Shown: in pieces, positions 42,544 to 50,719 of the stretch | Position numbering within the stretch: the stretch's first letter is position 1 | Layout: the number at the start of each line of letters is the position of its first letter | NCBI RefSeq assembly: GCF_030499575.1 | Contig: NZ_JASTLC010000001.1 | Coordinates: 4,922,001-4,986,000 of the forward strand | DNA length: 64,000 nt | From: Streptomyces sp. DG2A-72 | Lineage (GTDB): Bacteria; Actinomycetota; Actinomycetes; Streptomycetales; Streptomycetaceae | Reading direction: 5' to 3' | The notes under the pieces: model-generated | Seen by the model: the letters and a program-made list of their open reading frames with translations, nothing else | What the model was told of the DNA's origin: nothing | Database searches by the model: none | Made by a program: the position numbers and the translations under genes

Positions 42544-43479
42544 TCAGACCTCGCCCTCGTGGACCCGGAAGACCGGCAGCACCAACGCGCCGCCCGGGTC
42601 CTCGTGCCGCTGGAATTCGAGCCGTACCGGCAGTCCGATGCGGACCTTGTCGTAGGGCACCCCCACCACGTTGCTGATCATCCGCACGCCTTCCGCCAGC
42701 TCGATCAGGCCGACGGCATACGGAGGATCGAGGGCCGGGAACGGCGGGTGGTGCATCACGACGTAGGAATAGACCGTGCCCTCGCCGCTCGCCTCCACCG
42801 TGTCCCAGTCCAGGCCACCGCATGCGTTGCACCCCGGCAGCCAGGGGAAACGCAGGGTCGTGCAGTCGGTGCAGCGCTGGATGAGGAGCTGATGCCGGTC
42901 CACTCCCTCCCAGAAGCCGGCGTTGTCGCGGTTGATCACCGGCCGGGGGCGGGGGGCCTTGGGCGTCTTCCACGCGGGGGCGTACTTGAGGATGCGGAAG
43001 CGATGGGTGCCGACCAGCTCCGGTCCCACCCGGACGTCCATGCGGGTCGTGACGAAATACCCTGTGCCCAGCTTGGTCGTCTTGCGGTCCGACACCGACT
43101 CGATCACCGCGTCGAAGGTGATCTCGTCGCCGGGCCGCAGGGGGCGCAGATACTCCTGCTCGCAGTCGGTGGCGACGACCGAGGTGCACCCCGCCTCGTC
43201 GAGGAGGGTGAGCAGATCGTCGTACGCCTGGGAGCGTCCCGTATGCCCGGAGAGGCCGCCCATGGTCCATGCCTGGAGCATGGTGGGCGGGGCGATGGCG
43301 TCCGGCCCCGAATACGCCGGGTTGGTGTCACCCAGCGCCTCACACCAGTGCCGGATCATCGGTTCATTGACGGGGTCCTTGCCCGCGCGCGCGACGGCGG
43401 TCGCCCGCCCCTCGAACGCCTTCAGCCGCACCCTCAGCTCGTCCTGCACCTCGCTCACCCCCGTCCCCTGCCCGCTCAC
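42544..43479 (-). CDS. Bifunctional MaoC N-terminal / OB-fold (DUF35) protein (ChsH2-like)
   Basis: 311 residues. The N-terminal half (about 10-165) is a MaoC hydratase-like domain (GDTNPAYSGPDAIAPPTML), and the C-terminal half (about 185-311) is a DUF35 zinc ribbon plus OB fold with the ligands C203/C206 and C217/C220 (QRCTDC, GCNACGG). In mycobacterial ChsH2 the same two-domain layout pairs with ChsH1 for hydration and with Ltp2 for aldol cleavage. GTG at 43479 overlaps the stop of the upstream dehydrogenase gene (GTGA). Confidence 0.92.
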   Translation of the reverse strand: MSGQGTGVSEVQDELRVRLKAFEGRATAVARAGKDPVNEPMIRHWCEALGDTNPAYSGPDAIAPPTMLQAWTMGGLSGHTGRSQAYDDLLTLLDEAGCTSVVATDCEQEYLRPLRPGDEITFDAVIESVSDRKTTKLGTGYFVTTRMDVRVGPELVGTHRFRILKYAPAWKTPKAPRPRPVINRDNAGFWEGVDRHQLLIQRCTDCTTLRFPWLPGCNACGGLDWDTVEASGEGTVYSYVVMHHPPFPALDPPYAVGLIELAEGVRMISNVVGVPYDKVRIGLPVRLEFQRHEDPGGALVLPVFRVHEGEV

Positions 43480-44651
43480 CGCCGCCCCCTCGTCATCCCG
43501 AGCCGCATCGTCGCGACGATCTCCCGCTGCACCTCGCTCACCCCGCCCCCGAACGTGTTGATCTGCGCCGCCCTGTTCAGCCGCTCCAGCTCGCCGTCCC
43601 CGAACACCCCCGGCGACCCCGAACGAACCAGCCCCGCCAGCCCGTCCGTCCCGATCGCGTGCTGACATATTCGGTACACCGCCACCGCCGATTCGGTTCC
43701 CGCGACTTTCACCCCGCTCGCGTCGCCGGGCGCGAGGCGGCCCGCCCCCACCTCCCCCACCAGACGCCAGCTGAGCAGGCGCGATGCCGCCAGCCGCGCA
43801 TGTGCCTCGGCCAGCTGCGACCGCACCCACGGCTCGTCAACGCGGCGCCTTCCGGTCACCGGATCGGGGATGCGTACGGCGTTCAGCGCGGCCGTGTAGA
43901 AGTCCTCGGCCTGCATGCCGAGCGCGGCGAGGGCGACCCGCTCGTGGTTGAGCTGGTTGGTGATGAGCGTCCAGCCCTCGTTCTCCGCGCCGACGAGGTT
44001 GCCTGCCGGGACGCGGACGGCGTCGTAGTACGTGGCCGTCGTGGTCTGCCCGCCGACCGTCTCGATCGGCGTCCACGAGAAGCCGGGGGCGCCTGTGGGG
44101 ACGAGGAGGATCGAGATGCCACGGTGTTTGGGGGCGTCGGGGTCGGTGCGGCAGGCCAGCCAGATCCAGTCGGCGTGCGGGGCGCCGGAGGTGAAGATCT
44201 TCTGCCCGTCGACGAGCCAGTCGCCCGCGCCGTCCCGTACCGCCCGGGTCCGCAGCGACGCCAGGTCGGTCCCGGCCGACGGTTCGCTGTAGCCGATCGC
44301 GAAGACGAGTTCCCCGCGCAGGATGCCCGGCAGGAAGGCGGCCTTCTGCTCCTCGCTGCCGTACTTCATCAGGGTCGGCCCGACCGTGTTCAGGGTGACC
44401 ATCGAGACGGGTGCGCCCGCCCGGTACGCCTCGTCGAAGAAGACGAACTGCTCGTCCGCACCCCGGCCCTGGCCGCCGTACTCGACGGGCCACCCGAGCC
44501 CCAGCCAGCCGTCCGCGCCGATACGACGTCGCAGTGCACGCACGCGCGCGTGCTCCTCAGCCGGGGGCGGCCCGTCCGGCATGAGGGCCCGGAAGTACGT
44601 ACGCAGCTCGGCGCGCAGCCGCTGCTGGCGCTCGGTGGGGGCGAGGTGCAC
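43476..44651 (-). CDS. Acyl-CoA dehydrogenase (ChsE2-like)
   Basis: 391 residues from GTG 44651 (GGAGGG eight bases upstream), giving the usual start HLAPTERQQRLRAELRTYFR. The flavin- and substrate-binding signatures are present: GYSEPSAGTDLASLRTRAV, and the C-terminal INTFGGGVSEVQREIVATMR. It is the first gene of the five-gene operon and is predicted to oxidise an acyl-CoA thioester to the enoyl-CoA, together with the second dehydrogenase encoded downstream. A short inverted repeat is present about 40 bases upstream. Confidence 0.92.
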   Translation of the reverse strand: MHLAPTERQQRLRAELRTYFRALMPDGPPPAEEHARVRALRRRIGADGWLGLGWPVEYGGQGRGADEQFVFFDEAYRAGAPVSMVTLNTVGPTLMKYGSEEQKAAFLPGILRGELVFAIGYSEPSAGTDLASLRTRAVRDGAGDWLVDGQKIFTSGAPHADWIWLACRTDPDAPKHRGISILLVPTGAPGFSWTPIETVGGQTTTATYYDAVRVPAGNLVGAENEGWTLITNQLNHERVALAALGMQAEDFYTAALNAVRIPDPVTGRRRVDEPWVRSQLAEAHARLAASRLLSWRLVGEVGAGRLAPGDASGVKVAGTESAVAVYRICQHAIGTDGLAGLVRSGSPGVFGDGELERLNRAAQINTFGGGVSEVQREIVATMRLGMTRGRR

Positions 44652-44690
44652 GATGACGGCCCTCCGGGACGTCGTACGGGCTGAGGGTTT

Positions 44691-44705
44691 CTGACTGTCC
44701 GTCAG
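44691..44705. promoter_or_regulatory. Inverted repeat in the promoter of the lipid-oxidation operon
   Basis: CTGAC-N5-GTCAG, 40 bases before the first start codon. A TTGACA box (minus strand, about 44720) lies upstream. The regulator is not known. Confidence 0.4.
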
Positions 44706-44771
44706 ATACCGTGCTCTGTCAAGGTCGTCGCCCGCACACGGAAAAGCGCCTGTCTCATGCGGAAAACGCCT

Positions 44772-44799
44772 GCGCGGCGGTGCCGAAGCACCGCCGCGC
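44772..44799 (-). terminator. Hairpin terminator after the secreted protein gene
   Basis: Perfect 12-base-pair stem (GCGCGGCGGTGC with GCACCGCCGCGC) and a four-base loop, downstream of the minus-strand gene ending at 44876. Confidence 0.8.
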
Positions 44800-44875
44800 G
44801 GACGTGTTACCACCCCACAGAGCACACCCCACAAGGGAGTTCAGGACCGGCGCCCGAGGGCCGGCCCTCCCGGTC

Positions 44876-45199
44876 TCACCAGAGGGGCGCGAAGCCGACG
44901 GCGACGTTCTCGTTGCCCTGGTTGATGGCCGTGAAGGCGGAGCCGTCGACCTGGGCGGTGTTGCTCTGGTTCGAGGCGCCGTCGCCCACCGCCTGCTGCT
45001 GCGTGGTGGACGAGTTGCCGTTGTTGTCGTCGCCGACGCCGCTGCCGATGATGCCGGCGGAGGCCTTGGTGGCGGTCGCGTTCGATCCGTCGTCCGCGAG
45101 GGCGCCGGTGTCCGCCGTCGCGACGCCGGCGAAGAGGGCCGCGGCGAGCGGAAGGGCGGAAACGGCGGCGATGACGCGGGCGGTACGGATGCTTGCCAT
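44876..45199 (-). CDS. Small secreted protein, Asn/Gln/Gly rich
   Basis: 107 residues with a good signal peptide (MASIRTARVIAAVSALPLAA, cleavage after ATA near residue 29) and GGAGGAAC ahead of ATG. The mature part has no cysteine and is rich in Asn, Gln, Ser, Gly and Ala (DDNNGNSSTTQQQAVGDGAS; SNTAQVDGSAFTAINQGNEN). This resembles the composition of rodlin/chaplin-type surface proteins, but no chaplin motif is present. Likely an exported, possibly surface-associated protein; identity unknown. Confidence 0.75.
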   Translation of the reverse strand: MASIRTARVIAAVSALPLAAALFAGVATADTGALADDGSNATATKASAGIIGSGVGDDNNGNSSTTQQQAVGDGASNQSNTAQVDGSAFTAINQGNENVAVGFAPLW

Positions 45200-45565
45200 G
45201 TTGTTCCTCCAGAACAAGGTACGCACCGGCTGTCGGGCCGAAAGTGCGCGTGGTACGTGAAGTACGGCTTGTACCAAGGCAGTTGGCCATCCGCCTCGGT
45301 GCTGTGCACGACGTCGCGAGATCAGAGTTGCCCACCGAATCCCCGGCGAACCACCCCGGAAGCCCCTATTCGCCCTCAAGCGTGATGACAAGTCGATAAA
45401 CCCCTTTGGTTGCCTTCAGCCCCAGGCCAGGGCAGGCCGGACACCCCCGCCCCAAGTGCCACAAGGGATGAAGCGTTCCGGCGCGTTTCCGGCCAACCTG
45501 CCGACTCCGGCGAGTCGCGCTCGACCTCTCTTCCTTTTTTCGAACACCTGTACGAGCATGGAGGT

Positions 45566-46432
45566 ATGGCCACCACCGACCGGCAGGCCACGACGCTGGC
45601 CCTCGCACACGCCCTGTCAGCCGCGGAGCGCGGCCTGGCCGTCATCCCCCTGTCCCGGACGAAACTCCCGGCCCTGCGCTCCCCCCACCGCGACGACCTC
45701 ACCGCACCCCCCTGCCACGGCGAATGCGGCCGCCTAGGGCACGGGGTGTACGACGCCTCGACCGACCCGGCGCGCATTCGCGAACTGTTCGCCGCCGCAC
45801 CCTGGGCCACCGGCTACGGCATCGCCTGCGGCCTCCCCCCGCACCACCTGATCGGCATCGACCTGGACACCAAGTCGGGCACCGACTCCTCGGCGGCCCT
45901 GCGCGAACTGGCCCTACGGCACCTCTTCACCATCCCCGACACCGTCGTCGTCCTGACCCCCAGCGGCGGCCGCCACCTCTGGCTCAGCGGCCCGCCGGAC
46001 GTCGTCATCCCCAACTCCGCGGGCCGCCTGGCGCCGGGCATCGACATCCGGGGCGCCGGCGGCTACCTCGTCGGCCCCGGCTCCCGCACCGAGTACGGCG
46101 TCTACAGCACCGCCCCCGGCACCGCCCACCTCGCCCCCGCGGCCTGCCCGCCCGCCCTCCTGCGCCTGCTGCTTCCGCCGCCCCGCACCCACCACCCCAC
46201 ACCCCCGTCGACCGGCGGACACGGCCAGGGCCTCGTCCAGTTCGTCCTCGCGGCCCATGAGGGACAGCGCAACACCCGTCTGTTCTGGGCAGCTTGCCGC
46301 GCCTACGAGGACGGCATCGGACCCGACCTCGTCGAACCCTTTGTCGAGGCAGCCCTCAACACCGGCCTCAGCGAACGCGAGGCCCGCGCCACGATCGCGT
46401 CGGCGGCGCGCATGACGGGGCATCAGCCGTGA
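45566..46432 (+). CDS. Bifunctional DNA primase/polymerase (Prim-Pol) domain protein
   Basis: 288 residues. The N-terminal 200 residues fit the archaeo-eukaryotic-type Prim-Pol fold found in mobile elements: a metal-binding DxD (IGIDLDTKSG, D99/D101), the later SGGRHLWLSG with a conserved His, and PGIDIRGAGGYLVGPGS. No helicase domain follows; the tail is short. ATG at 45566 has GGAGG just upstream. The protein might serve plasmid or phage replication or have been domesticated; the gene stands just left of a tRNA-Ser and an accessory region. Confidence 0.85.
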   Translation: MATTDRQATTLALAHALSAAERGLAVIPLSRTKLPALRSPHRDDLTAPPCHGECGRLGHGVYDASTDPARIRELFAAAPWATGYGIACGLPPHHLIGIDLDTKSGTDSSAALRELALRHLFTIPDTVVVLTPSGGRHLWLSGPPDVVIPNSAGRLAPGIDIRGAGGYLVGPGSRTEYGVYSTAPGTAHLAPAACPPALLRLLLPPPRTHHPTPPSTGGHGQGLVQFVLAAHEGQRNTRLFWAACRAYEDGIGPDLVEPFVEAALNTGLSEREARATIASAARMTGHQP

Positions 46433-46562
46433 CGAGCGCCGACGCAGAAAGGACGAAACCGCCTGCTCACGGTGCGCCTAGCGGCTGGCGTCCGGTCCAC
46501 GCCTGGTCCGCACTGATCCACAACGTGACAGAGCCAGATCAAGGTGAGCCAGCCCCGACGCG

Positions 46563-46595
46563 GAAGGGGCGCCCCTCAGCGAGAGGCACCCCTTC
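46563..46595 (-). terminator. Hairpin terminator of tRNA-Ser(TGA)
   Basis: Imperfect 15-base-pair stem (GAAGGGGCGCCCCTC with GAGAGGCACCCCTTC, two mismatches) 23 bases after the tRNA 3' end. Confidence 0.65.
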
Positions 46596-46617
46596 TGACC
46601 AGCACGTCTATAACCTG

Positions 46618-46707
46618 CGGAGGTGGTGGGATTTGAACCCACGGTCACATCGCTGCGACGACGGTTTTCAAGACCGTTCCCGTAGGCCGCTCGGGCAACC
46701 CACCTAC
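46618..46707 (-). tRNA. tRNA-Ser (anticodon TGA), with an acceptor-stem mismatch
   Basis: 90 bases; anticodon stem ACGGT/ACCGT around CTTGAAA (anticodon TGA), long variable arm, T loop GGTTCAAATCC. The acceptor strands are GTAGGTG and CACCTCC, so base 2 (U) faces C71 and does not pair; the other six pairs are normal. It is at the left edge of the accessory region, with the 3' end facing left. Confidence 0.93.
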
Positions 46708-47110
46708 GCCCCGGCCCACCAGGGACGGAGCGGGTACAGCGTACCGGGCGCGAGGGCTGCTCGGGGGGCGTGGTCCACACGGGGTCCAATGGCCTGCTTC
46801 CACTCACCAGTGCCATCGCCCCGGCGCAGCACCCGATCCCCCAGTTCCACGCCGACCTGCGGAAGCTGGTGCTGTGCCCGCATCCGCCAGGTAGGGCCTC
46901 GGGTCGCGGCTGAACCCCGCTTGCAGCCTTCTGACTCGAACGGTCGGGCACCGCCTTGCAGCCGCCCGTGCTGTTCGCCCGGCATCAGTGCCGCCGCCAG
47001 CGGCAGGCCGCCGTTGTCTGCCCCCGTTGCCGTCATTCCGACTTCCCGGACAACAGCACTGGCCTGGCTCTATGGTGAGGTCGATCGCAACAGCCTCATC
47101 AGGGGGAGCT
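46708..47110. other. Gap before the TIR/caspase operon
   Basis: No convincing gene. It should contain the promoter of the operon starting at 47111. No clear sigma-type boxes or repeats stand out. Confidence 0.5.
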
Positions 47111-47524
47111 ATGGCAGACCCGCGCGCTTTCGTCAGCTTCGATTTCGACAACAACGAGACGCAGAAGATCTTGTTCGCCGGTCAAGCGAAGACCGACTCG
47201 CCCACGCCCTTCACCGTCCATGACTGGTCAAGCAAGACCGCGCTTCCGCAGTCACAGTGGGAGGCACTCATCAAGCGGAAGATGGCCAGCACGAACATGT
47301 GCATCGTACTGGTCGGCAGGTCCATGGCCACCGCCACTGGCGTAGACAAGGAGATCGCCATGGCGAAGGAGCTCGATGTGCCAGTCTTCGGGGTCTATGT
47401 CGACGGTGCCGGCACCTCCAGCACCCTGCCAGCCGGTCTGCAGCGGAACCGTACTGTGGCCTGGAAGTGGGACACCATTGCGAATGCTGTCACACAGATG
47501 ATGGGCGAGGGAAAGAACGCGTGA
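47111..47524 (+). CDS. TIR-like protein of the DUF1863/ThsB type
   Basis: 137 residues. The start (ATG after AGGGGGAGC) gives AFVSFDFDNNETQKILFAGQ, the first strand and helix of MTH538/ThsB-like TIR domains; MCIVLVGRSMATATGVDKEI carries the putative catalytic Glu (E81) at the place of the usual WxxWEI. ThsB proteins of Thoeris anti-phage systems sense infection and make an NAD-derived signal such as a cyclic ADP-ribose isomer. The gene is followed, with a 4-base overlap, by a caspase-like gene, the pair known (as I recall) from type IV Thoeris. It is the first cistron of a four-gene operon. Confidence 0.85.
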   Translation: MADPRAFVSFDFDNNETQKILFAGQAKTDSPTPFTVHDWSSKTALPQSQWEALIKRKMASTNMCIVLVGRSMATATGVDKEIAMAKELDVPVFGVYVDGAGTSSTLPAGLQRNRTVAWKWDTIANAVTQMMGEGKNA

Positions 47525-48522
47525 AGCGAGCCATCCTCGTCGGGATCGATGAATATCCCACGGTTGGGTCGCTGACAGGCTGTGTTGCGGATGCCACAGC
47601 CCTCGCAGAGCTGCTGTCCCGTCACGCCAACGGCGATCGCAACTGGGATACACAGCTGCTGACGAGCGAAGGTGGACCCTCGGCAGTAACGCGGGATGGC
47701 CTTCGGCGCGTACTTACTCGGCTTTTCGCGAACGCCCGCGACACCGACCTTCTATTCTTCTTCGCTGGTCACGGCGCGCAGACGCCTTGGGGAGCCGATT
47801 TGGTGACTCAGGATGCCACCGAAAATAGCCTCGGGGTATCCATGAACGATCTTATTACCCTGGCAAACGACTCGCCTGCACGTAGTGTCACCTTGATCCT
47901 CGACTGTTGCTTCAGCGGCGATCTTGGCAACACTCCCGGACAGCAATCCGCAGCCGTGGCCGAAAATTTCCGGCTGAACAAGAGCCTCCTGCGGGAGAAC
48001 GTCACTGTCATGGCTGCCAGTCGGTCAACGGAATTCTCGCAAGAAGTTGCAGGGCACGGGGCGTTTACACGAATTCTGCTAGATGGTCTCACCGGTGGAG
48101 CTGGAGATCACCTCGGTAACGTAACTGCGCTGAGCTTGTACGGCCATGTCAGCGCAGCTTTTGATGCCTGGCAACAGCGCCCCGTCCTAAAGACCCACCT
48201 CACAGAGCCGGTAATTCTTCGATTCGGCCCACCATGGGTTGACAGAGATCTACTGCGGCGACTACCTGATCATTTTCCCGCAGTCGACAGCCGCCTGCAA
48301 TTGAGCCCGGAGCACGAAGGCGAAGGAAGACCGCTCTCACCCGATAACCCAGGAACAGCCAAACAACAACAGTTCGATTACCTGGGGCGATTGCGTAACG
48401 CCAATCTTGTCACTACAGATAATCGGCGGGATCACTACTGGGTGGCCATGGAGAGTGGCGACGTATACCTGACTTCATTAGGCCGATACTTCTGGGGCCT
48501 AGCTAAGAGAGGAGTTCTGTGA
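47521..48522 (+). CDS. Caspase-like (peptidase C14/metacaspase) effector
   Basis: 333 residues from a GTG that overlaps the TIR-like stop. The caspase fold occupies about 1-240: RAILVGIDEY at the first strand, the catalytic His in LFFFAGHGAQ (His84) and the catalytic Cys in LDCCFSGD (Cys130). The C-terminal 90 residues form an extra domain (LGRLRNANLVTTDNRRDHYW) that resembles a small winged-helix or TIR-coupled sensor region without a clear family. The protease is expected to stay inactive until a nucleotide signal or partner activates it, then cleave cellular proteins and kill or arrest the infected cell. One TTA leucine codon (48478-48480) would make translation depend on bldA tRNA. GC content is lower than in the core genes. 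Confidence 0.88.
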   Translation: MKRAILVGIDEYPTVGSLTGCVADATALAELLSRHANGDRNWDTQLLTSEGGPSAVTRDGLRRVLTRLFANARDTDLLFFFAGHGAQTPWGADLVTQDATENSLGVSMNDLITLANDSPARSVTLILDCCFSGDLGNTPGQQSAAVAENFRLNKSLLRENVTVMAASRSTEFSQEVAGHGAFTRILLDGLTGGAGDHLGNVTALSLYGHVSAAFDAWQQRPVLKTHLTEPVILRFGPPWVDRDLLRRLPDHFPAVDSRLQLSPEHEGEGRPLSPDNPGTAKQQQFDYLGRLRNANLVTTDNRRDHYWVAMESGDVYLTSLGRYFWGLAKRGVL

Positions 48523-49004
48523 CGCGCATCGGATGCACCGGTCACCAAACGTTGACCGGTGCCACCCGCCGAAATGTTGTCCACGCTATTGCAGCGGAGA
48601 TCGCCGCCCATAGAGGGCGAGACGAGCTGATCGGCCTGAGCTGTCTTGCAGAGGGTGCGGATCAACTCTTTGCCTTTACTATGTTGGCCTCCGGTGGCCG
48701 AATCCACGTAATCATTCCCAGCGACGATTACGAAAGCACCTTCCATACCGAGCAGTCGCGTGAGACTTACAGAGCCCTCCTCCAAATCGCTAGCAACGCA
48801 TCCACCTTGTCGTTTTCGGCACCAAGCGAGGACGCCTTCATGGCCGCAGGACAAGAAGTTGTTGACCAATGCGATCTACTGCTTGCGGTGTGGGATGGGG
48901 AGCCGGCAGGCGGGAAGGGTGGCACAGCAGACGTCGTCGCGTACGCCCGCCAAAGAGGAGTAGAAGTTCGGATCATTTGGCCACCAGAATCACAGCGAGA
49001 GTGA
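48519..49004 (+). CDS. SLOG-like nucleotide-binding protein
   Basis: 161 residues, overlapping the caspase stop by 4 bases (GTG start). The Rossmann-like pattern is that of SLOG/LOG-related domains: GCTGHQTL (residues 5-12), CLAEGADQLFAF (42-53), VIIPSDDYE (64-72) and the C-terminal GGKGGTADVVAYAR (131-144). SLOG domains sense or process NAD-type or cyclic-nucleotide signals, as in the C-terminal part of Thoeris ThsA. Here it is a free-standing protein, so it might bind or degrade the signal made by one of the TIR proteins. Confidence 0.8.
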   Translation: MTRIGCTGHQTLTGATRRNVVHAIAAEIAAHRGRDELIGLSCLAEGADQLFAFTMLASGGRIHVIIPSDDYESTFHTEQSRETYRALLQIASNASTLSFSAPSEDAFMAAGQEVVDQCDLLLAVWDGEPAGGKGGTADVVAYARQRGVEVRIIWPPESQRE

Positions 49005-49011
49005 CTTTGAA

Positions 49012-50361
49012 ATGTCACCAGCTACGATTTTCATCAGTCATACACACACAGACCAGGCCGTAGCAGATGCTGTGCGCAATGCGATCTTCGAGCTCTTCGG
49101 AAGAGAGTCCGTCACAGTAACGTACTCAACGAGCCGCGAGCTTGGTGGCGGCGTTCCAATCGGCGAAGACTGGTTCCGTTGGATTGGCGAGCAGGTCCAC
49201 AAGGCCTCTGTAACATTGGTGCTACTCACTCCAACGTCTGTCCAGAAGCCCTGGGTACTTTGGGAGGCTGGAGCTGTTTATGGAGCAGCGTTGACGAGCG
49301 AGGATTCAACGCTGCGTCGTGTGCGCCCCCTGGCTTTCCAGATAGGCATGGATGATATCCCCTCCCCACTGCGGAGCAGTCACGCCCAAGTCGCCCGGGG
49401 GGATCAATACGAAGACATCAAGCAACTCCTTGACGAGTTCGTATCTGATTTCTTCAGTGACGTCAACGAAAAAGCAGGATTCATCCGGGCCGCACAGAGA
49501 GTTCCGGTTGCGGCAAAAAGTCTTCTGGAAACCGCCAGCGAGGCTCTACGCACGTCACCGCTCATTCCAACGGAACCAATTGTGAATGAGTGGTGCACAC
49601 GACTAGATAATCTGACTGAGCATCACCGCCATTCTGAAGTCCGTCAACTACATGAATGGCTGCTAGTTGCATTTGGGCAGAGTAAAGAAAATGGCCTGAA
49701 ACCTATCGACATTCGGCTTCATCGACGCTTGGCACAACTTTACATGGCATCGGCGCACTACATCGAAGCCGCCCAGCAGTTTGAGCTGGCTCGCCGACTT
49801 TCTCCGCGCGATATCTTCGTCATGCGCTCTCTCGGTCAGGCTTATCTAGCGCAGGGTAATTACCCGGATGCCGCCCGCGTGATCAGCGAGATCGAAAAAC
49901 TGGATCCTCGCGCCTTTATCAAGAATGCAGAGTGTGCAGCCCTGAAAGGGCGGTGGCACAGAGAGCAGAACCAGCACACGGAAGCGCATGATATCTACGC
50001 TAAGGCATTTCAAGAGAACTCCGACTCCTACTACCTCGGAGATCTCCTTGCCGTAGCGAAACTTCAACTTGGGGACAGGCATGGTGCAGCTGATATATAC
50101 CGGCGCACCCTCTCAATTATCGAGAGACTCCCAGATCGAAATTTCTGGATTTATGCGACAGCCGCGAACGCAGCGATTGTGAACGGAGATCGCACCGGCG
50201 CGATAGAATACTTTTCGTCGATCAGGGATGACAATCCAAGCGAGGCCGATATGCAAAGTATCGAAGGTGGACTGATCCGCATCCTACCGCTTCTTGGAAC
50301 CACAACAGAAGAATTGGCGGAATGGAAATCACTGTTACACGAGGGGCCGGCTGAGGCATAG
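49012..50361 (+). CDS. TIR domain protein with C-terminal TPR-like repeats
   Basis: 449 residues. The TIR domain (about 4-135) begins ATIFISHTHTDQAVADAVRN and has the catalytic-type Glu in KPWVLWEAGAVYGA (E85). From about 190 to 440 the protein is all-helical with TPR-like units (HRRLAQLYMASAHYIEAAQQ; VMRSLGQAYLAQGNYPDAAR; TEAHDIYAKAFQENSDSYYL). This second, classical TIR differs from the DUF1863-type TIR of the same operon. It likely senses a trigger through the repeats and consumes or cyclises NAD. A TTA codon is present (50335-50337). The start follows the SLOG stop by 7 bases. Confidence 0.88.
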   Translation: MSPATIFISHTHTDQAVADAVRNAIFELFGRESVTVTYSTSRELGGGVPIGEDWFRWIGEQVHKASVTLVLLTPTSVQKPWVLWEAGAVYGAALTSEDSTLRRVRPLAFQIGMDDIPSPLRSSHAQVARGDQYEDIKQLLDEFVSDFFSDVNEKAGFIRAAQRVPVAAKSLLETASEALRTSPLIPTEPIVNEWCTRLDNLTEHHRHSEVRQLHEWLLVAFGQSKENGLKPIDIRLHRRLAQLYMASAHYIEAAQQFELARRLSPRDIFVMRSLGQAYLAQGNYPDAARVISEIEKLDPRAFIKNAECAALKGRWHREQNQHTEAHDIYAKAFQENSDSYYLGDLLAVAKLQLGDRHGAADIYRRTLSIIERLPDRNFWIYATAANAAIVNGDRTGAIEYFSSIRDDNPSEADMQSIEGGLIRILPLLGTTTEELAEWKSLLHEGPAEA

Positions 50362-50563
50362 GATGGCGAATCACCCGAGCCGGAATTAGAGGATCTCAAT
50401 GAGTACGGTCCTCGCGAACGGTGGGATGCCTTAACTTCCGTTGGTAGAGCGCCTGAAGCCTGACGCTGCCGCTGGGCCTCCTGGCGCTGTAAGCTGAAGC
50501 TGACGAATCCTGGGGCCATTACCGCTTGGCGTTGGAACGTCTACCTACTGAAAGAGGTCGCAC

Positions 50564-50719
50564 ATGGCTGATACCCCAAGGTCGCCCCGTCCGGCCGGTC
50601 AGCCTCCGGCAAAGCCGTCGGAGTCAGATAACCGCGGTCACAAGCCTACGATGCAGCCGGGTCGGACACCTGCGTCGCCACCACCCCCGCCGCCACCTCA
50701 GAATCGAGAGGGTAGCTGA
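50564..50719 (+). CDS. 51-residue Pro-rich protein
   Basis: ATG with AGAGG seven bases upstream. The product is Pro-rich and polar (MADTPRSPRPAGQPPAKPSE, ending in PPPPPPPQNREGS). Its 3' end overlaps the convergent DUF6338 gene by 74 bases. Small polyproline proteins near DUF6338 genes are known to me only vaguely, so this call is moderate to weak. Confidence 0.4.
   Translation: MADTPRSPRPAGQPPAKPSESDNRGHKPTMQPGRTPASPPPPPPPQNREGS

Noticed and set aside
46618..46707. tRNA-Ser(TGA) as the attachment site of the integrative element
   Set aside because: Its 3' end faces left, away from the accessory region, and no part of it is repeated near the integrase at 63710-64000.
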